64,000 bases of DNA from Deinococcus grandis (GTDB lineage Bacteria; Deinococcota; Deinococci; Deinococcales; Deinococcaceae), in contig NZ_BCMS01000002.1 in NCBI RefSeq assembly GCF_001485435.1, positions 324,162 through 388,161 on the forward strand, written 5' to 3'. The notes under the pieces were generated by a model. That model searched no databases. It saw only the letters and a list, made by a program, of their open reading frames with translations, and had not been told where the DNA came from. Made by a program: the position numbers and the translations under genes. Positions 10,478-19,060 of this stretch are shown here, piece by piece; position 1 is the first letter of the stretch; each line of letters begins with the position of its first letter.

Positions 10478-11986
10478 ATGACCCACGCCTCACCCCCCCG
10501 CCCGCTGCGCCGCGCTGCGCTGACCCTGGCCCTGCTGCTCGGGCCGGTCGCGGCCCAGAGTTCAGCGGCCCAAACTTCAGTGGCCCAGCCGACAGTGGCC
10601 CAGACGTTGCCGTCCACGACGGCCCCGGCACCGGCCCCCGCGCCCGCTGCGCCCGCCAGCGCCCTGGCCTCCCCGCTGGACTCGCTGCTGCTCGCGCTGC
10701 GCTCGGCCCCCGGCTGGCGCGCGGCGGACCTGACCTACCGCGCCGCGCAACTGCAGCTCGACAGCGCCCGACTGCGCGCCGGACTGAACCTCACGGTCGG
10801 CGGCAACGCCGCCCTCACGAAAGCCCCCTGGGAGGGCGGCGACTGGACCGGGAACGGCACCCTCACCCTGAGTGCCAGCCTGCCCGTGCTGCCCTGGTCG
10901 CCGCTGCTCGAGGGCGTGCGCAGCGCCGAACGGGGCGTGCAGACGGCCGCGCTGGACCTGCGTGGCGCCCGCGCGGGCCTGACCACGCAGCTGTGGCAGG
11001 CCTACGCGGGCCTGCGCGCCGCCGGCGACGCCCTGACCCTGGCCGACGCGCAGCTCTCCCTGAGCGGCCAGCTGCTCGCCGCCGGACGTGACCAGCGAGC
11101 CCAGGGCCTGCTCACCGAAAGCGGCCTGCTGGACCGGCAGGCGAACCTGGAGGCGGCGCAGGCGGGCCGCGACCGCGCCGCGCGGGCCGTCACGCAGGCC
11201 CGCGCGGCCCTGACCCGCCTGCTGGGCACCGACCCGCTGCCCGCCACGCCCGACCTGAGCCGCCCCCTGCCGGACCTGACCCCCGCCGGGGACGAGGCCA
11301 CCCTGATCGCCCGCGCGCTGGAGCGGCGGCCCGAGGTGCGCCGCGCGCAGGCCACCCTGGCCGACGCGCAGGCCGCCCGCGACGCCGCCGTCCTGGCGGC
11401 CCGCCTGCCGGACGTGACCGCCAGCGTCACCGCCGGACAGCTCGCCAGCGCCTCCGGCGCGGCCGGACGGACCGTCAGCGGCAGCCTGAACCTCACGACC
11501 GGCGTGCTCGGCGCGCAGGTCAGCGTGCCGCTGCGCGAACCGAAGAGTCCGGTCAGCGGCGTGAACCTCGCCCTGAACGCCTCGATTCCCATCCTGGGCA
11601 GCACCGAGAGCGCCGCGCTGCGGCAGGCCGAACTGGGCGTGCAGCAGGCCACCCTGGCCCTGGACGTCGCCCGGCAGGGCGCCGAACTCGACGTCCGCAC
11701 CCGCATTCAGGCCGTGCAGGACGAACGCGGCGCGCTGGACGCCGCCCGCACCCGCGTCCGAGCCGCCGAACTGACCGTGCAGGCCGCGCAGGCCCGCCTG
11801 GACGCTGGGCTGGCCACCCGCCTGGACGTCGCGCAGGCCAGGCTGAACCTCACGCAGGCGACGCAGGCGCTCAGCGCCCAGCTCGACCGCGTGTCCGTCG
11901 CGGGCGCCGCGCTCGCGCAGGCCACCGCCGACCTCGACCCGCTGCTCCTGACCATTCCCGCCCTGCCCACCGGAGGCCGCCCATGA
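10478..11986 (+). CDS. Outer-membrane efflux protein, TolC family (first of two)
   Basis: The 502-residue protein has an N-terminal signal peptide (RRAALTLALLLGPVAAQS, cleavage expected near residues 25-30) and two OEP-type halves of long amphipathic helices, as in TolC channels that conduct substrate across the outer membrane. After the signal comes a short Ala/Gln repeat region (SSAAQTSVAQPTVAQT, DNA about 10553-10610) made of 15-18 bp direct repeats. The ribosome-binding site is AGAGGA about 7 nt before the ATG. It is the first gene of an operon; its stop overlaps the next start as ATGA. Confidence 0.88.
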   Translation: MTHASPPRPLRRAALTLALLLGPVAAQSSAAQTSVAQPTVAQTLPSTTAPAPAPAPAAPASALASPLDSLLLALRSAPGWRAADLTYRAAQLQLDSARLRAGLNLTVGGNAALTKAPWEGGDWTGNGTLTLSASLPVLPWSPLLEGVRSAERGVQTAALDLRGARAGLTTQLWQAYAGLRAAGDALTLADAQLSLSGQLLAAGRDQRAQGLLTESGLLDRQANLEAAQAGRDRAARAVTQARAALTRLLGTDPLPATPDLSRPLPDLTPAGDEATLIARALERRPEVRRAQATLADAQAARDAAVLAARLPDVTASVTAGQLASASGAAGRTVSGSLNLTTGVLGAQVSVPLREPKSPVSGVNLALNASIPILGSTESAALRQAELGVQQATLALDVARQGAELDVRTRIQAVQDERGALDAARTRVRAAELTVQAAQARLDAGLATRLDVAQARLNLTQATQALSAQLDRVSVAGAALAQATADLDPLLLTIPALPTGGRP

Positions 11987-13044
11987 CGCGCACCCTGACC
12001 CTGATCCTCGCCCTGAGCGCCGCCAGCCCGCTGGCCCTGGCCCAGACCACCACCGCCCAGACCGCCCGCACGGCCCTGACCCTCAGTAGCGCCGTCACCC
12101 GCGCCGTCACGCAGGGCGTGGACGTCACCACCGCCCGCGCGAACCTCCAGAAGGCCCAGGCGAACCTGCGCGCCGTGCGCGCCGACCCCACCAGCCTCAT
12201 CACCACCCTCACGCAGGCCGAGCAGGACGTCACCGCGCAGACGGCGTCGCTGAACGCCGCGAAACTCGGCGCGGCGCAGGCCGCCGTGAGCGGCTACGTG
12301 CAGGCCTTCGAGGCCGCCCAGCGGACCGCGCTGGCCCAGGCGCAGGTCAGCCTGTCCGAACGGCAGCTGAAGATCGCGCAGGCCCGCCTCGCGGCGCGCG
12401 TCGCCACCACCCTGGACGTCAGCCGCGCGCAGAACGCCCTGAACAGCGACCGCCAGGACCTCGCCAGCGCCCAGGCCACCCTGCCCGTGCTGGAAGCCAC
12501 GCTGGCCCGCACCCTGAACCTCCCGGCCGGGACCGACCTGAGCCTCGCCGCGCCCGGCGGCGCCCCGAAACTCAGCGTGACGCTGGCCGCCCTCCAGGCC
12601 GGACTGGAAAAACGCCTGCCGTCCCTGGTGCAGGCCGCCAGTGGCGTGAACTTCGCCGCGCTGCAGGTGAACCTCGCGGACAACGACTACACCCCGGCCC
12701 GCACCCTGGAAGACGCCCGCACCGCGCTGGACAACGCCACGCGCAGCCTGGAGGACGCCGCGCGCGCTGCGCAGACCGGCGTGCGCGACGCCTGGCGCAG
12801 CGCGCAGGACGCCCAGGCCCGCGTGGCCGTCGCGCAGGAGGCCGCCGCGAACGCCCAGACCGCCCTGCGCAACGCCCAGGCCCGCCTGAAGGCCGGCACG
12901 GCCGCCGCCATCGAGGTCCAGCAGGCCCAGGTGCAGGCCCAGCAGGCCGACCTGAGCGTGCAGCAGGCCGTGGGCGGCGTGTGGCGCGCCCTGGCCGCCC
13001 TGGGCGCGGCCGCCGGGCAGGACGTGACGGGGCTGGTGAACTGA
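11983..13044 (+). CDS. TolC-like outer-membrane/periplasmic efflux protein (second of two)
   Basis: The 353-residue protein carries a signal peptide (MTRTLTLILALSAASPLALA) and is almost entirely long heptad-like helices rich in Ala, Gln and Arg, resembling the helical barrel of TolC proteins but shorter than usual (typically 420-500 residues). It overlaps the preceding gene by 4 nt. It may be a second outer-membrane factor, or a partner that assembles with the first; the beta-barrel strands are not obvious by eye. Two such genes in tandem before a single adaptor and pump is unusual. Confidence 0.75.
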   Translation: MTRTLTLILALSAASPLALAQTTTAQTARTALTLSSAVTRAVTQGVDVTTARANLQKAQANLRAVRADPTSLITTLTQAEQDVTAQTASLNAAKLGAAQAAVSGYVQAFEAAQRTALAQAQVSLSERQLKIAQARLAARVATTLDVSRAQNALNSDRQDLASAQATLPVLEATLARTLNLPAGTDLSLAAPGGAPKLSVTLAALQAGLEKRLPSLVQAASGVNFAALQVNLADNDYTPARTLEDARTALDNATRSLEDAARAAQTGVRDAWRSAQDAQARVAVAQEAAANAQTALRNAQARLKAGTAAAIEVQQAQVQAQQADLSVQQAVGGVWRALAALGAAAGQDVTGLVN

Positions 13045-13046
13045 CC

Positions 13047-14288
13047 GTGCGCCGCTCCGCCCTGCTCCTGCTGCCCCTGCTCCTCGGCGCGTGCGCCGCC
13101 GACAAGGACGCGGCGAAGAACGACCTGGACGCCGCGCCCGCCAAGACCACGACCCTGCAGGTCGCCACCACCCCCGCCCGCAGCGGCACGCTCGCCACGC
13201 AGCGCAGCGTCAGCGGCACCGTCGAGGCGCAGCGCGACAGTCAGGTCGCCGCGCAATCCGGCGGGACCGTGCAGCGCCTGCTCGTGCAGGAAGGCGAGCA
13301 GGTCAGCCAGGGGCAGGTCCTGGCGCAGCTGGACGACACCGCGCAGCGTCAGGCCCTCCAGAACGCCCGGCTGCAGGTCCAGCAGGCCGAGATCAGCCTC
13401 GCGCAGACCCGCCGCACCACCCAGAACAACACCGGCACGCTCAGTGCCGCCGTCACGGCCGCGCAGGCCAGCCTCGCGCAGGCGCAGGCGGGCGCGCAGA
13501 GCGCCGAGAACCTCTACCGCCTGGGCGGCATCAGCCTGTCCGACGTGCAGGCCGCCCGCGCGCAGCTCGCGCAGGCGCAGAGCGCCCTGTCGCAGGCCCG
13601 CGCGAACGCCGCGCAGAACGGCCAGAGCGCCCAGGGCAGCGTGCCGCTGCAGGAAGCGCAGCTGGCCCAGGCGCGCGTGAGCGTCCAGCAGGCCGAGCAG
13701 AACCTCGCCCGCACCGCGGTGCGCGCGCCCTTCGCGGGCACCGTCGCCGCACTGAACGTCGAGGTGGGCGAGTTCGCCGGGCAGGGCAGCGCCGTCGCGC
13801 GGCTCGTGGACCCCGGCAGCCTGCGCGTGAAGTTCAACGTGCCCGCCGCCGACGCCGCCACGCTCACCGAGGGCGCGGCGCTGAACGTCGGCTACGGCGG
13901 CGTGAACTACGTCGGCGTGGTGACCGGCGCGCCCGGCGTCGCCGGAACGAACCGGCTCGTGCCCGTCACGGCCCGAGTGCAGGGCGGCGCGAATCTGCCG
14001 GTGGGCGCCGCCGCGCAGGTCCGCTACCGCGTGCAGCTGGGTCAGGGCGTCCTGATCCCCAGCGGCGCCGTGCAGGCCGACGGCGGGGAGAACGTCGTGT
14101 ACACCGTCTCCGGCGGCGTGGCCCGCCGCACGCCCGTCCGCGTGGTCGCCGAGAGCGGCGCGCAGGTCGCCGTGCGCGGCCTCGACGCGGGCGCGGCCGT
14201 CGTGAACCCCATCCCCGCCAGCCTGCAGGACGGCGCGCGCGTGCAGACCGGCGCCCAGGCCGCCCCCCGGACCGGAGCCACCCCGTGA
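13047..14288 (+). CDS. RND efflux periplasmic adaptor lipoprotein (HlyD/AcrA family)
   Basis: The 413-residue membrane-fusion protein starts at GTG 13047 with a lipoprotein signal (LLLLPLLLGAC, lipid-modified Cys16). It shows a biotinyl-lipoyl-like half (AQSGGTVQRLLVQEGEQVSQGQVLAQLDD), a long alpha-hairpin (about residues 90-230) rich in Ala and Gln, the second lipoyl half (VRAPFAGTVAALNVEVGEFA) and a beta-barrel. It links the inner-membrane pump to the outer-membrane factor. An in-frame upstream ATG at 12981 overlaps the previous gene and lacks a signal, so it was rejected. Its stop overlaps the pump start (GTGA). Confidence 0.88.
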   Translation: MRRSALLLLPLLLGACAADKDAAKNDLDAAPAKTTTLQVATTPARSGTLATQRSVSGTVEAQRDSQVAAQSGGTVQRLLVQEGEQVSQGQVLAQLDDTAQRQALQNARLQVQQAEISLAQTRRTTQNNTGTLSAAVTAAQASLAQAQAGAQSAENLYRLGGISLSDVQAARAQLAQAQSALSQARANAAQNGQSAQGSVPLQEAQLAQARVSVQQAEQNLARTAVRAPFAGTVAALNVEVGEFAGQGSAVARLVDPGSLRVKFNVPAADAATLTEGAALNVGYGGVNYVGVVTGAPGVAGTNRLVPVTARVQGGANLPVGAAAQVRYRVQLGQGVLIPSGAVQADGGENVVYTVSGGVARRTPVRVVAESGAQVAVRGLDAGAAVVNPIPASLQDGARVQTGAQAAPRTGATP

Positions 14289-17200
14289 GCACCCACGAAT
14301 CCCCGGAATTCGACCTGCCGCGGGGCACCCTGCCCGACGGCACCCCCGAACCGAAGGTGCACCCGCTGGTGCGCTTCAGCGTGAAGAACTACGTGTTCTC
14401 GGTGGGCATCTTCGTGCTGCTGGTCCTCGCGGGTCTCGCCGCGACGTTCCGGCTGGGCGTGGAACTGCTGCCGAACTTCGAGGTGCCGATCCTCGCGGTG
14501 TCCACCGCGTACCCCGGCGCGAACCCCGACCAGGTGGACCGCGAGGTCAGCCGCCGCATCGAGGACGCCGTCAGCACCCTGGCGGGCGTGCAGGACATCA
14601 ACACCACCTCGGTCAGCAACCAGTCGGCGGTCGTGATCACCTTCAGCGACGACACCGACGTGGACGCAGCAGCGAACAGCGTCTCGCAGGCGGTCGCCGC
14701 GATCCGCGGCACGCTGCCCGACGGTGCCCGCGCCCCGGTCGTGCAGAAGTTCGACCCGAACGCCACCCCGATCCTGACCCTGGCGCTGCTGGGCGGCAGC
14801 AACCCCCCCGCGCAGGTCACCACCTTCGCCGAGGACGTCCTCGTGCCGCGCCTCGAGCGCGTGGACGGCGTCGCGGACGTGAACGTCACCGGCGGTCCCG
14901 CCCGGCAGGTGCAGGTGCTGCTCGACCCGGCCCGGCTGCAGGCCTACAACCTCAGCCCCGCGCGGGTCACGCAGGCGATCGGCGCCAGCGCCCTGGACCT
15001 CCCGGCCGGGACGGTCTCGCAGGGCGGCACGCAGACGCAGTACGCGACCCGCAACACGCCCCGCAGCGCCGCCGACGTCGCCACCATCACCCTGGACAGC
15101 GCCAGCGGCGTGCAGGTCGGGGACGTGGCCCGCGTGCGCGACGCCGCCGAGGACGCCAGCAGCCTCGCGCGGTTCAACGGGCAACCCGCCGTGCTCCTCA
15201 GCGTCCGCAAGGCCAGCGGCACGAACTCCGTCGCGGTGGCCGACGCCGTGCGCGCCGCCATGCAGGCCCAGCCGCTTCCCAATGGCTACGAGCTGAAGAT
15301 CGCCAGCGACACCACCCGCGCCACGCTGGGCAGCGTCAAGGACACCTTCAAGGAATTCCTGCTCGCCATCGGCGCGGTCGCCGTGATCTGCCTGCTGTTC
15401 CTGGGCCGCCTGAACACCGTGCTGTCGGTCGTGCTGGCCATTCCCATCTCGATCAGCGCCGCGCCGCTGCTGTACGCCACGCTGGGCTTCACGTTCAACA
15501 TCATCTCGCTGCTGGCGATCATCGTCGCGATCGGCATCGTCGTGGACGACTCCATCGTCGTCGCGGAGAACGTGCAGCGCTACCGCGACCTGGGCTACAG
15601 CCGCCTGCGCAGCGTCCTGCTGGGCGGCAGCGAGGTCTTCAGCGCCGTGACCGCCGCCAGCTTCGCGCTGCTGGCCGTGCTGATCCCCCTGAGCCTGATG
15701 CCCGGCATCCTGGGGCAGTTCTTCAGCCAGTTCGGCCTGGGCATCGCCGCCGCCATCGTGCTCTCGTGGCTGGAGAGCCTGCTGTTCCTCACGGTGCGCA
15801 TGGCGTACACCAACGACCCGCAGCCCGTCGGCTGGGCGCAGCTGCCCGGCGTGCTGGCCCGCTTCCCGGCGCTGCTGCAGTCCAGCCTGCGGGCCGTGCG
15901 GTCCGTCGGCGGCTGGACCGGGCTGATCCTGGCGGGCGCCGCCCTGTCCTTCGTGCTCAAGACTGCCGGACTGCCCCTCCCGGTCGCGATCGGCGTGGCG
16001 TCCCTGCTCGCCCCGCTGACCCTGGCCGTCACGCGCTACGTGCTGGGCCTGCTGTTCGCGCTGCTCGAAGCGGTCACCGGCACCCTGCACGGCCTGACGA
16101 ACGGCGGCGTGCAGCGCACCGCCCGCGCGTACGCCCGCAGCCTGGACACCGCGCTGCGCCGCCCCTGGCTGGTCATGCTGATCGCCGGGCTGTTCCTGCT
16201 CAGCGCGCCGCTGGCCATGCGCGGCGTGGGTTTCGCCTTCACGCCCAAATCCGACGGCGGCATCGTCAACGTGAACCTCAGCCTGCCGGTCGGCACCGAC
16301 CTGAACGCCACCAACCGCGTCACCGGCCAGCTCGAGGACGCCCTGCTGAAACGGCCCGAGGTGAAACTCGTCGAGACCAGCGTCGGCGCCGGGAACGGCG
16401 TCAGCGGCGCCAGCGCCAACGAGGCCACCCTCACCGTCACCCTGATCGACAAGGCCGAGCGGCCCGCCATCGACACCCTGATCGAGCAATACACCCGCCT
16501 CCTGACCCCCATCGGCACCCGCACGCCCGGCAGCGAACTGCGCGTCGGCGCGCAGGAAACCGGACCGGGCGGCAGCGCCGACATCTCCCTGGCCCTCACC
16601 GCGCCCAACCAGGCGCTGCTGGAACAGCGCAACCGCGAGGTCGTGCGGCTCCTCGCGCAGGACCCGAACCTCCGCAGCGTCGAGAGCAGCCTGAGCGCCA
16701 CCCGCCAGGAACGCACCTTCACGCCCGACGCCACCCGCCTGACCGGCACCGGCCTGAGCGCCAGCGACGTCGCGCAGGCCCTGCGCACCTACAACGACGG
16801 CACGACCGCCGGTACGGTCCGCGACGGGGACCGCAGCGTGGACATCGTCGTGCGGCTCGACCCGGCCCTGATCAGCAGCGAGCAGAGCCTCCTGACGCAG
16901 ACCGTGTACTCCCCGTCCCTGAACGCCAACGTGCCCCTCTCGCAGCTCGGCGCGTTCCAGCTCGCGCAGGCGCCCGCCACGCTGCTGCGCCTGAACAAGG
17001 CCTACACCGCCACCCTGAACATCAACGTCGTCAAGGGCGGCCCGAACCCCTTCGGGTACCAGCGTGAACTCATCAGCCGGGTCGAGAAGGCCGGACTGCT
17101 CGCGGGCGGCGTGACGCTCGGGAATGCCAGCGCCTTCGGCAGCGCGGGCCTCACCGGGGACCTCGTGTTCTACGGCCCGATCCTGATGCTCCTGGCGATC

Positions 17201-17713
17201 ATCCTGACGTACCTCGTGCTGGGCAGCCAGTTCAACTCCTTCCGCTATCCCATCTACCTGCAGCTGCCCATTCCCATCGCGGTCGTCGGCGCGATCTGGA
17301 CGCTGAACTTCTTCGGCGTGAACCTCGACGTGATCACCGTGCTGGGCATGGTCATCCTGCTGGGCCTGAGCACCAAGAACTCCATCCTGTACCTGGAATT
17401 CGTCACGGAACGCGCCCGGTCCCTCCCGCTGCGCGAGGCGCTGCTGGAAGCCGCCGAACTGCGCTTCCGCCCGATCATCATGACCACCCTGACCGTCCTG
17501 GTGATCAGCATTCCTCTGGTGCTCGGCCAGGGCGAGGGCGCCGAGTTCCGCCGCGGCCTGGGCATCGTGATTCTCGGCGGGGTCATCACGTCCACCCTGC
17601 TGACCTTCTACGTCGTCCCCAGTGTCTTCTGGGTGTTCGAACGCCGCCGCCTCCAGCCGGACGCCGGGGCCGTCACCCCGACCGGCCCGGCCCCGCTGGG
17701 CGCCGGGGACTGA
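14285..17713 (+). CDS. RND (HAE1/AcrB family) proton-driven efflux pump
   Basis: The 1142-residue inner-membrane transporter has the RND plan: TM1 at about residues 35-55, a large porter domain, TM2-6, an amphipathic insertion, TM7, a second porter domain and TM8-12. The proton-relay residues are present: Asp421-Asp422 in GIVVDDSIVVAENV and Lys1031 in GLSTKNSILYLEFV. The region around residues 495-590 is longer than in AcrB, with extra hydrophobic stretches. With the adaptor and TolC-like proteins it should form a tripartite drug or solvent pump. The GTG start overlaps the adaptor stop. A miniature element is inserted immediately after the TGA stop, which doubles as its target-site duplication. 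Confidence 0.92.
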   Translation: MSTHESPEFDLPRGTLPDGTPEPKVHPLVRFSVKNYVFSVGIFVLLVLAGLAATFRLGVELLPNFEVPILAVSTAYPGANPDQVDREVSRRIEDAVSTLAGVQDINTTSVSNQSAVVITFSDDTDVDAAANSVSQAVAAIRGTLPDGARAPVVQKFDPNATPILTLALLGGSNPPAQVTTFAEDVLVPRLERVDGVADVNVTGGPARQVQVLLDPARLQAYNLSPARVTQAIGASALDLPAGTVSQGGTQTQYATRNTPRSAADVATITLDSASGVQVGDVARVRDAAEDASSLARFNGQPAVLLSVRKASGTNSVAVADAVRAAMQAQPLPNGYELKIASDTTRATLGSVKDTFKEFLLAIGAVAVICLLFLGRLNTVLSVVLAIPISISAAPLLYATLGFTFNIISLLAIIVAIGIVVDDSIVVAENVQRYRDLGYSRLRSVLLGGSEVFSAVTAASFALLAVLIPLSLMPGILGQFFSQFGLGIAAAIVLSWLESLLFLTVRMAYTNDPQPVGWAQLPGVLARFPALLQSSLRAVRSVGGWTGLILAGAALSFVLKTAGLPLPVAIGVASLLAPLTLAVTRYVLGLLFALLEAVTGTLHGLTNGGVQRTARAYARSLDTALRRPWLVMLIAGLFLLSAPLAMRGVGFAFTPKSDGGIVNVNLSLPVGTDLNATNRVTGQLEDALLKRPEVKLVETSVGAGNGVSGASANEATLTVTLIDKAERPAIDTLIEQYTRLLTPIGTRTPGSELRVGAQETGPGGSADISLALTAPNQALLEQRNREVVRLLAQDPNLRSVESSLSATRQERTFTPDATRLTGTGLSASDVAQALRTYNDGTTAGTVRDGDRSVDIVVRLDPALISSEQSLLTQTVYSPSLNANVPLSQLGAFQLAQAPATLLRLNKAYTATLNINVVKGGPNPFGYQRELISRVEKAGLLAGGVTLGNASAFGSAGLTGDLVFYGPILMLLAIILTYLVLGSQFNSFRYPIYLQLPIPIAVVGAIWTLNFFGVNLDVITVLGMVILLGLSTKNSILYLEFVTERARSLPLREALLEAAELRFRPIIMTTLTVLVISIPLVLGQGEGAEFRRGLGIVILGGVITSTLLTFYVVPSVFWVFERRRLQPDAGAVTPTGPAPLGAGD

Positions 17714-17846
17714 TACGGACTCCGATTGAATGGCTTATAAAGCCGTTCAATCCGAGCGGATGCGAGGAGGAGAGAAACGGATTCCGGACGTGGAGTTGGC
17801 AGATCGGTGGCGTTCCGATCTGTCAACGAATTAATCGGAATCCGTA
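17714..17846 (+). repeat. Miniature element copy 1 (133 bp, TGA target duplication)
   Basis: The element starts TACGGACTCCG and ends CGGAATCCGTA (imperfect terminal inverted repeat) and is flanked by TGA on both sides (17711-17713, 17847-17849). It contains two hairpins: stem I 17724-17736 with 17740-17752 (13 pairs, ATA loop) and stem II 17795-17807 with 17815-17827 (13 pairs, 7-nt loop). Three other copies occur in this window. It has no coding capacity. It could be a MITE moved by an IS5-type transposase (3-bp TNA duplications fit) and resembles the small non-coding repeats described in Deinococcus genomes. Confidence 0.85.
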
Positions 17847-17849
17847 TGA

Positions 17850-18812
17850 GAGGCTGTCTGGAAAGAGGGTTGAGGGAGTGGTGTCGAAAACAGCGTACTG
17901 TTTTTTATGACTCGGCACCGACACTACCCCAGCGATACCAGTGACGCTGAATGGGCCATCCTCTGCCCACTGATTCCCGCGCCTCAACCAGGCGGACGTC
18001 CAGCACGCATCCATCGCCGGGATGTCGTTGATGCCATCTTCTACATCACACGTGGCGGCGTGTCCTGGCGCATGTTGCCTGCCGATTTTCCGCACTGGAA
18101 GACGGTGTACAGCTACTTCCGGCAGTGGAAGCTCGATGGCGTCTGGCTGCGCGTCAATGACGCGCTGCGCACCCAGACTCGAACGGCCATGGGCCGCAAC
18201 GCCCGCCCAACGGCGGGCGTCGTGGATTCCCGAAGTGTGAGGACCTCCCAAAAAGGGGGGTCAGAGGGTACGACGGGGGCAAGAAGATCAACGGACGAAA
18301 GCATCACCTGATCGTGGATACGCAGGGGTTGTTGCTGGGTGTCACCGTCACGGCAGCGAACATCAGCGACCGCGAGGGTGGGAAGGTGTTGCTGCGACAG
18401 GTGCACCTGTCGCAGCCGCAGTGGTCACTCCATCTGTTCGTGGATGGAGGGTATGCCGGGCCGTGGGAGGCGTGGGTGAAGACCACCCTGGGGTTCAGCG
18501 TGGAAGTGGTACGGCGTGCGGATGCCAACACCCGAAGGTATTGGCTGCCTGTGGGACAGGAGTTGACGGAGGAACAGATCAAGACGTTCAGGGGGTATCG
18601 GACGTTCAAGGTGCTGCGCAAGCGGTGGGTGGTGGAGCGGAGCTTCGCGTGGTTGTCGTTTGATCGTCGCTTGAACCGGGAGTATGACCTGCTGCCGAGT
18701 ACAACGGCGGCGTTCATCGTTGTGTCGTTTGTTCGGCTTATGATTCGCAGACTCGCGGCGTTCGCTGGTGAACAGCCGTCACCAGCTCGAAAATGACTTT
18801 CCAGACAGCCTC
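17850..18812 (+). mobile_element. IS5-family (IS427-like) insertion sequence, complete, 963 bp
   Basis: Perfect 16-bp terminal inverted repeats, GAGGCTGTCTGGAAAG at 17850-17865 and its complement at 18797-18812, enclose one transposase split over two frames. TGA flanks both ends (17847-17849 and 18813-18815), a 3-bp TNA duplication as expected for the IS427 group. It lies exactly between two nearly identical miniature elements, giving the order TGA-MITE-TGA-IS-TGA-MITE-TGA. Confidence 0.92.
17907..18796 (+). CDS. IS5-family transposase, two frames joined by a -1 frameshift
   Basis: The first frame (17907-18311) encodes the N-terminal DUF4096-like helix-turn-helix domain (YPSDTSDAEWAILCPLIP) and the first catalytic Asp in GVVDSRSV. 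The second frame (to 18796) continues with GYDGGKKINGRKHHLIVDTQG, the second Asp in LHLFVDGGYAG and the Glu in WVVERSFAW, completing a DDE active site. The switch falls at the run AAAAAGGGGGG (about 18249-18259), the slippery sequence typical of this IS group, where a -1 slip yields KGGVRGYDGGKK. The element therefore looks intact and active rather than mutated. Confidence 0.88.
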
Positions 18813-18815
18813 TGA

Positions 18816-18948
18816 TACGGACTCCGATTGAATGGCTTATAAAGCCGTTCAATCCGAGCGGATGCGAGGAGGAGAGAAACGGATTCCGGACGTGGAGTTG
18901 GCAGATCGGTGGCGTTCCGATCTGTCAACGAAAAAAACGGAATCCGTA
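18816..18948 (+). repeat. Miniature element copy 2 (133 bp)
   Basis: This is nearly identical to copy 1. The visible differences are three bases near the right end (GAATTAATCGG in copy 1, GAAAAAAACGG here). It is flanked by TGA at 18813-18815 and 18949-18951. Both hairpins are preserved. It lies 112 bp upstream of cobB and could influence that operon. Confidence 0.85.
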
Positions 18949-18958
18949 TGACCCGCGA

Positions 18959-19019
18959 CAGGCCAGCAGAGGGCAGGCCAGCAGAGGGGGGGAGGGCGCC
19001 GCGTGGTGACCTCCCCCCC
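18959..19019 (+). promoter_or_regulatory. Tandem 15-bp repeat and strong hairpin in the cob operon leader
   Basis: CAGGCCAGCAGAGGG occurs twice head to tail (18959-18973, 18974-18988). It runs into a 10-bp G/C stem, GGGGGGGAGG (18986-18995) pairing with CCTCCCCCCC (19010-19019), loop 14 nt. The hairpin ends about 40 bp before the cobB ATG and could be a terminator, an attenuator or an mRNA-stabilising element. No T-tract follows. No B12-box of a cobalamin riboswitch is visible. Confidence 0.5.
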
Positions 19020-19060
19020 TGCATGTCCCGCCACCGCTTCCGCTAGGGTGTGGGCCGCGT

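Noticed and set aside
13091..14284. Long in-frame 5' extension of the RND pump reading frame
   Set aside because: It runs through the adaptor gene in another frame and is Arg/Pro/Ala-rich low-complexity; the GTG at 14285 with stop/start overlap is the natural start.
14042..16489. 815-codon open frame on the minus strand
   Set aside because: Antisense shadow of the RND pump produced by high G/C third-position bias; composition is Gly/Val/Gln/His-rich without domains.
18949..19060. Cobalamin riboswitch upstream of cobB
   Set aside because: The B12-box consensus and expected multi-stem layout are not visible; only a tandem repeat and one G/C hairpin are present.
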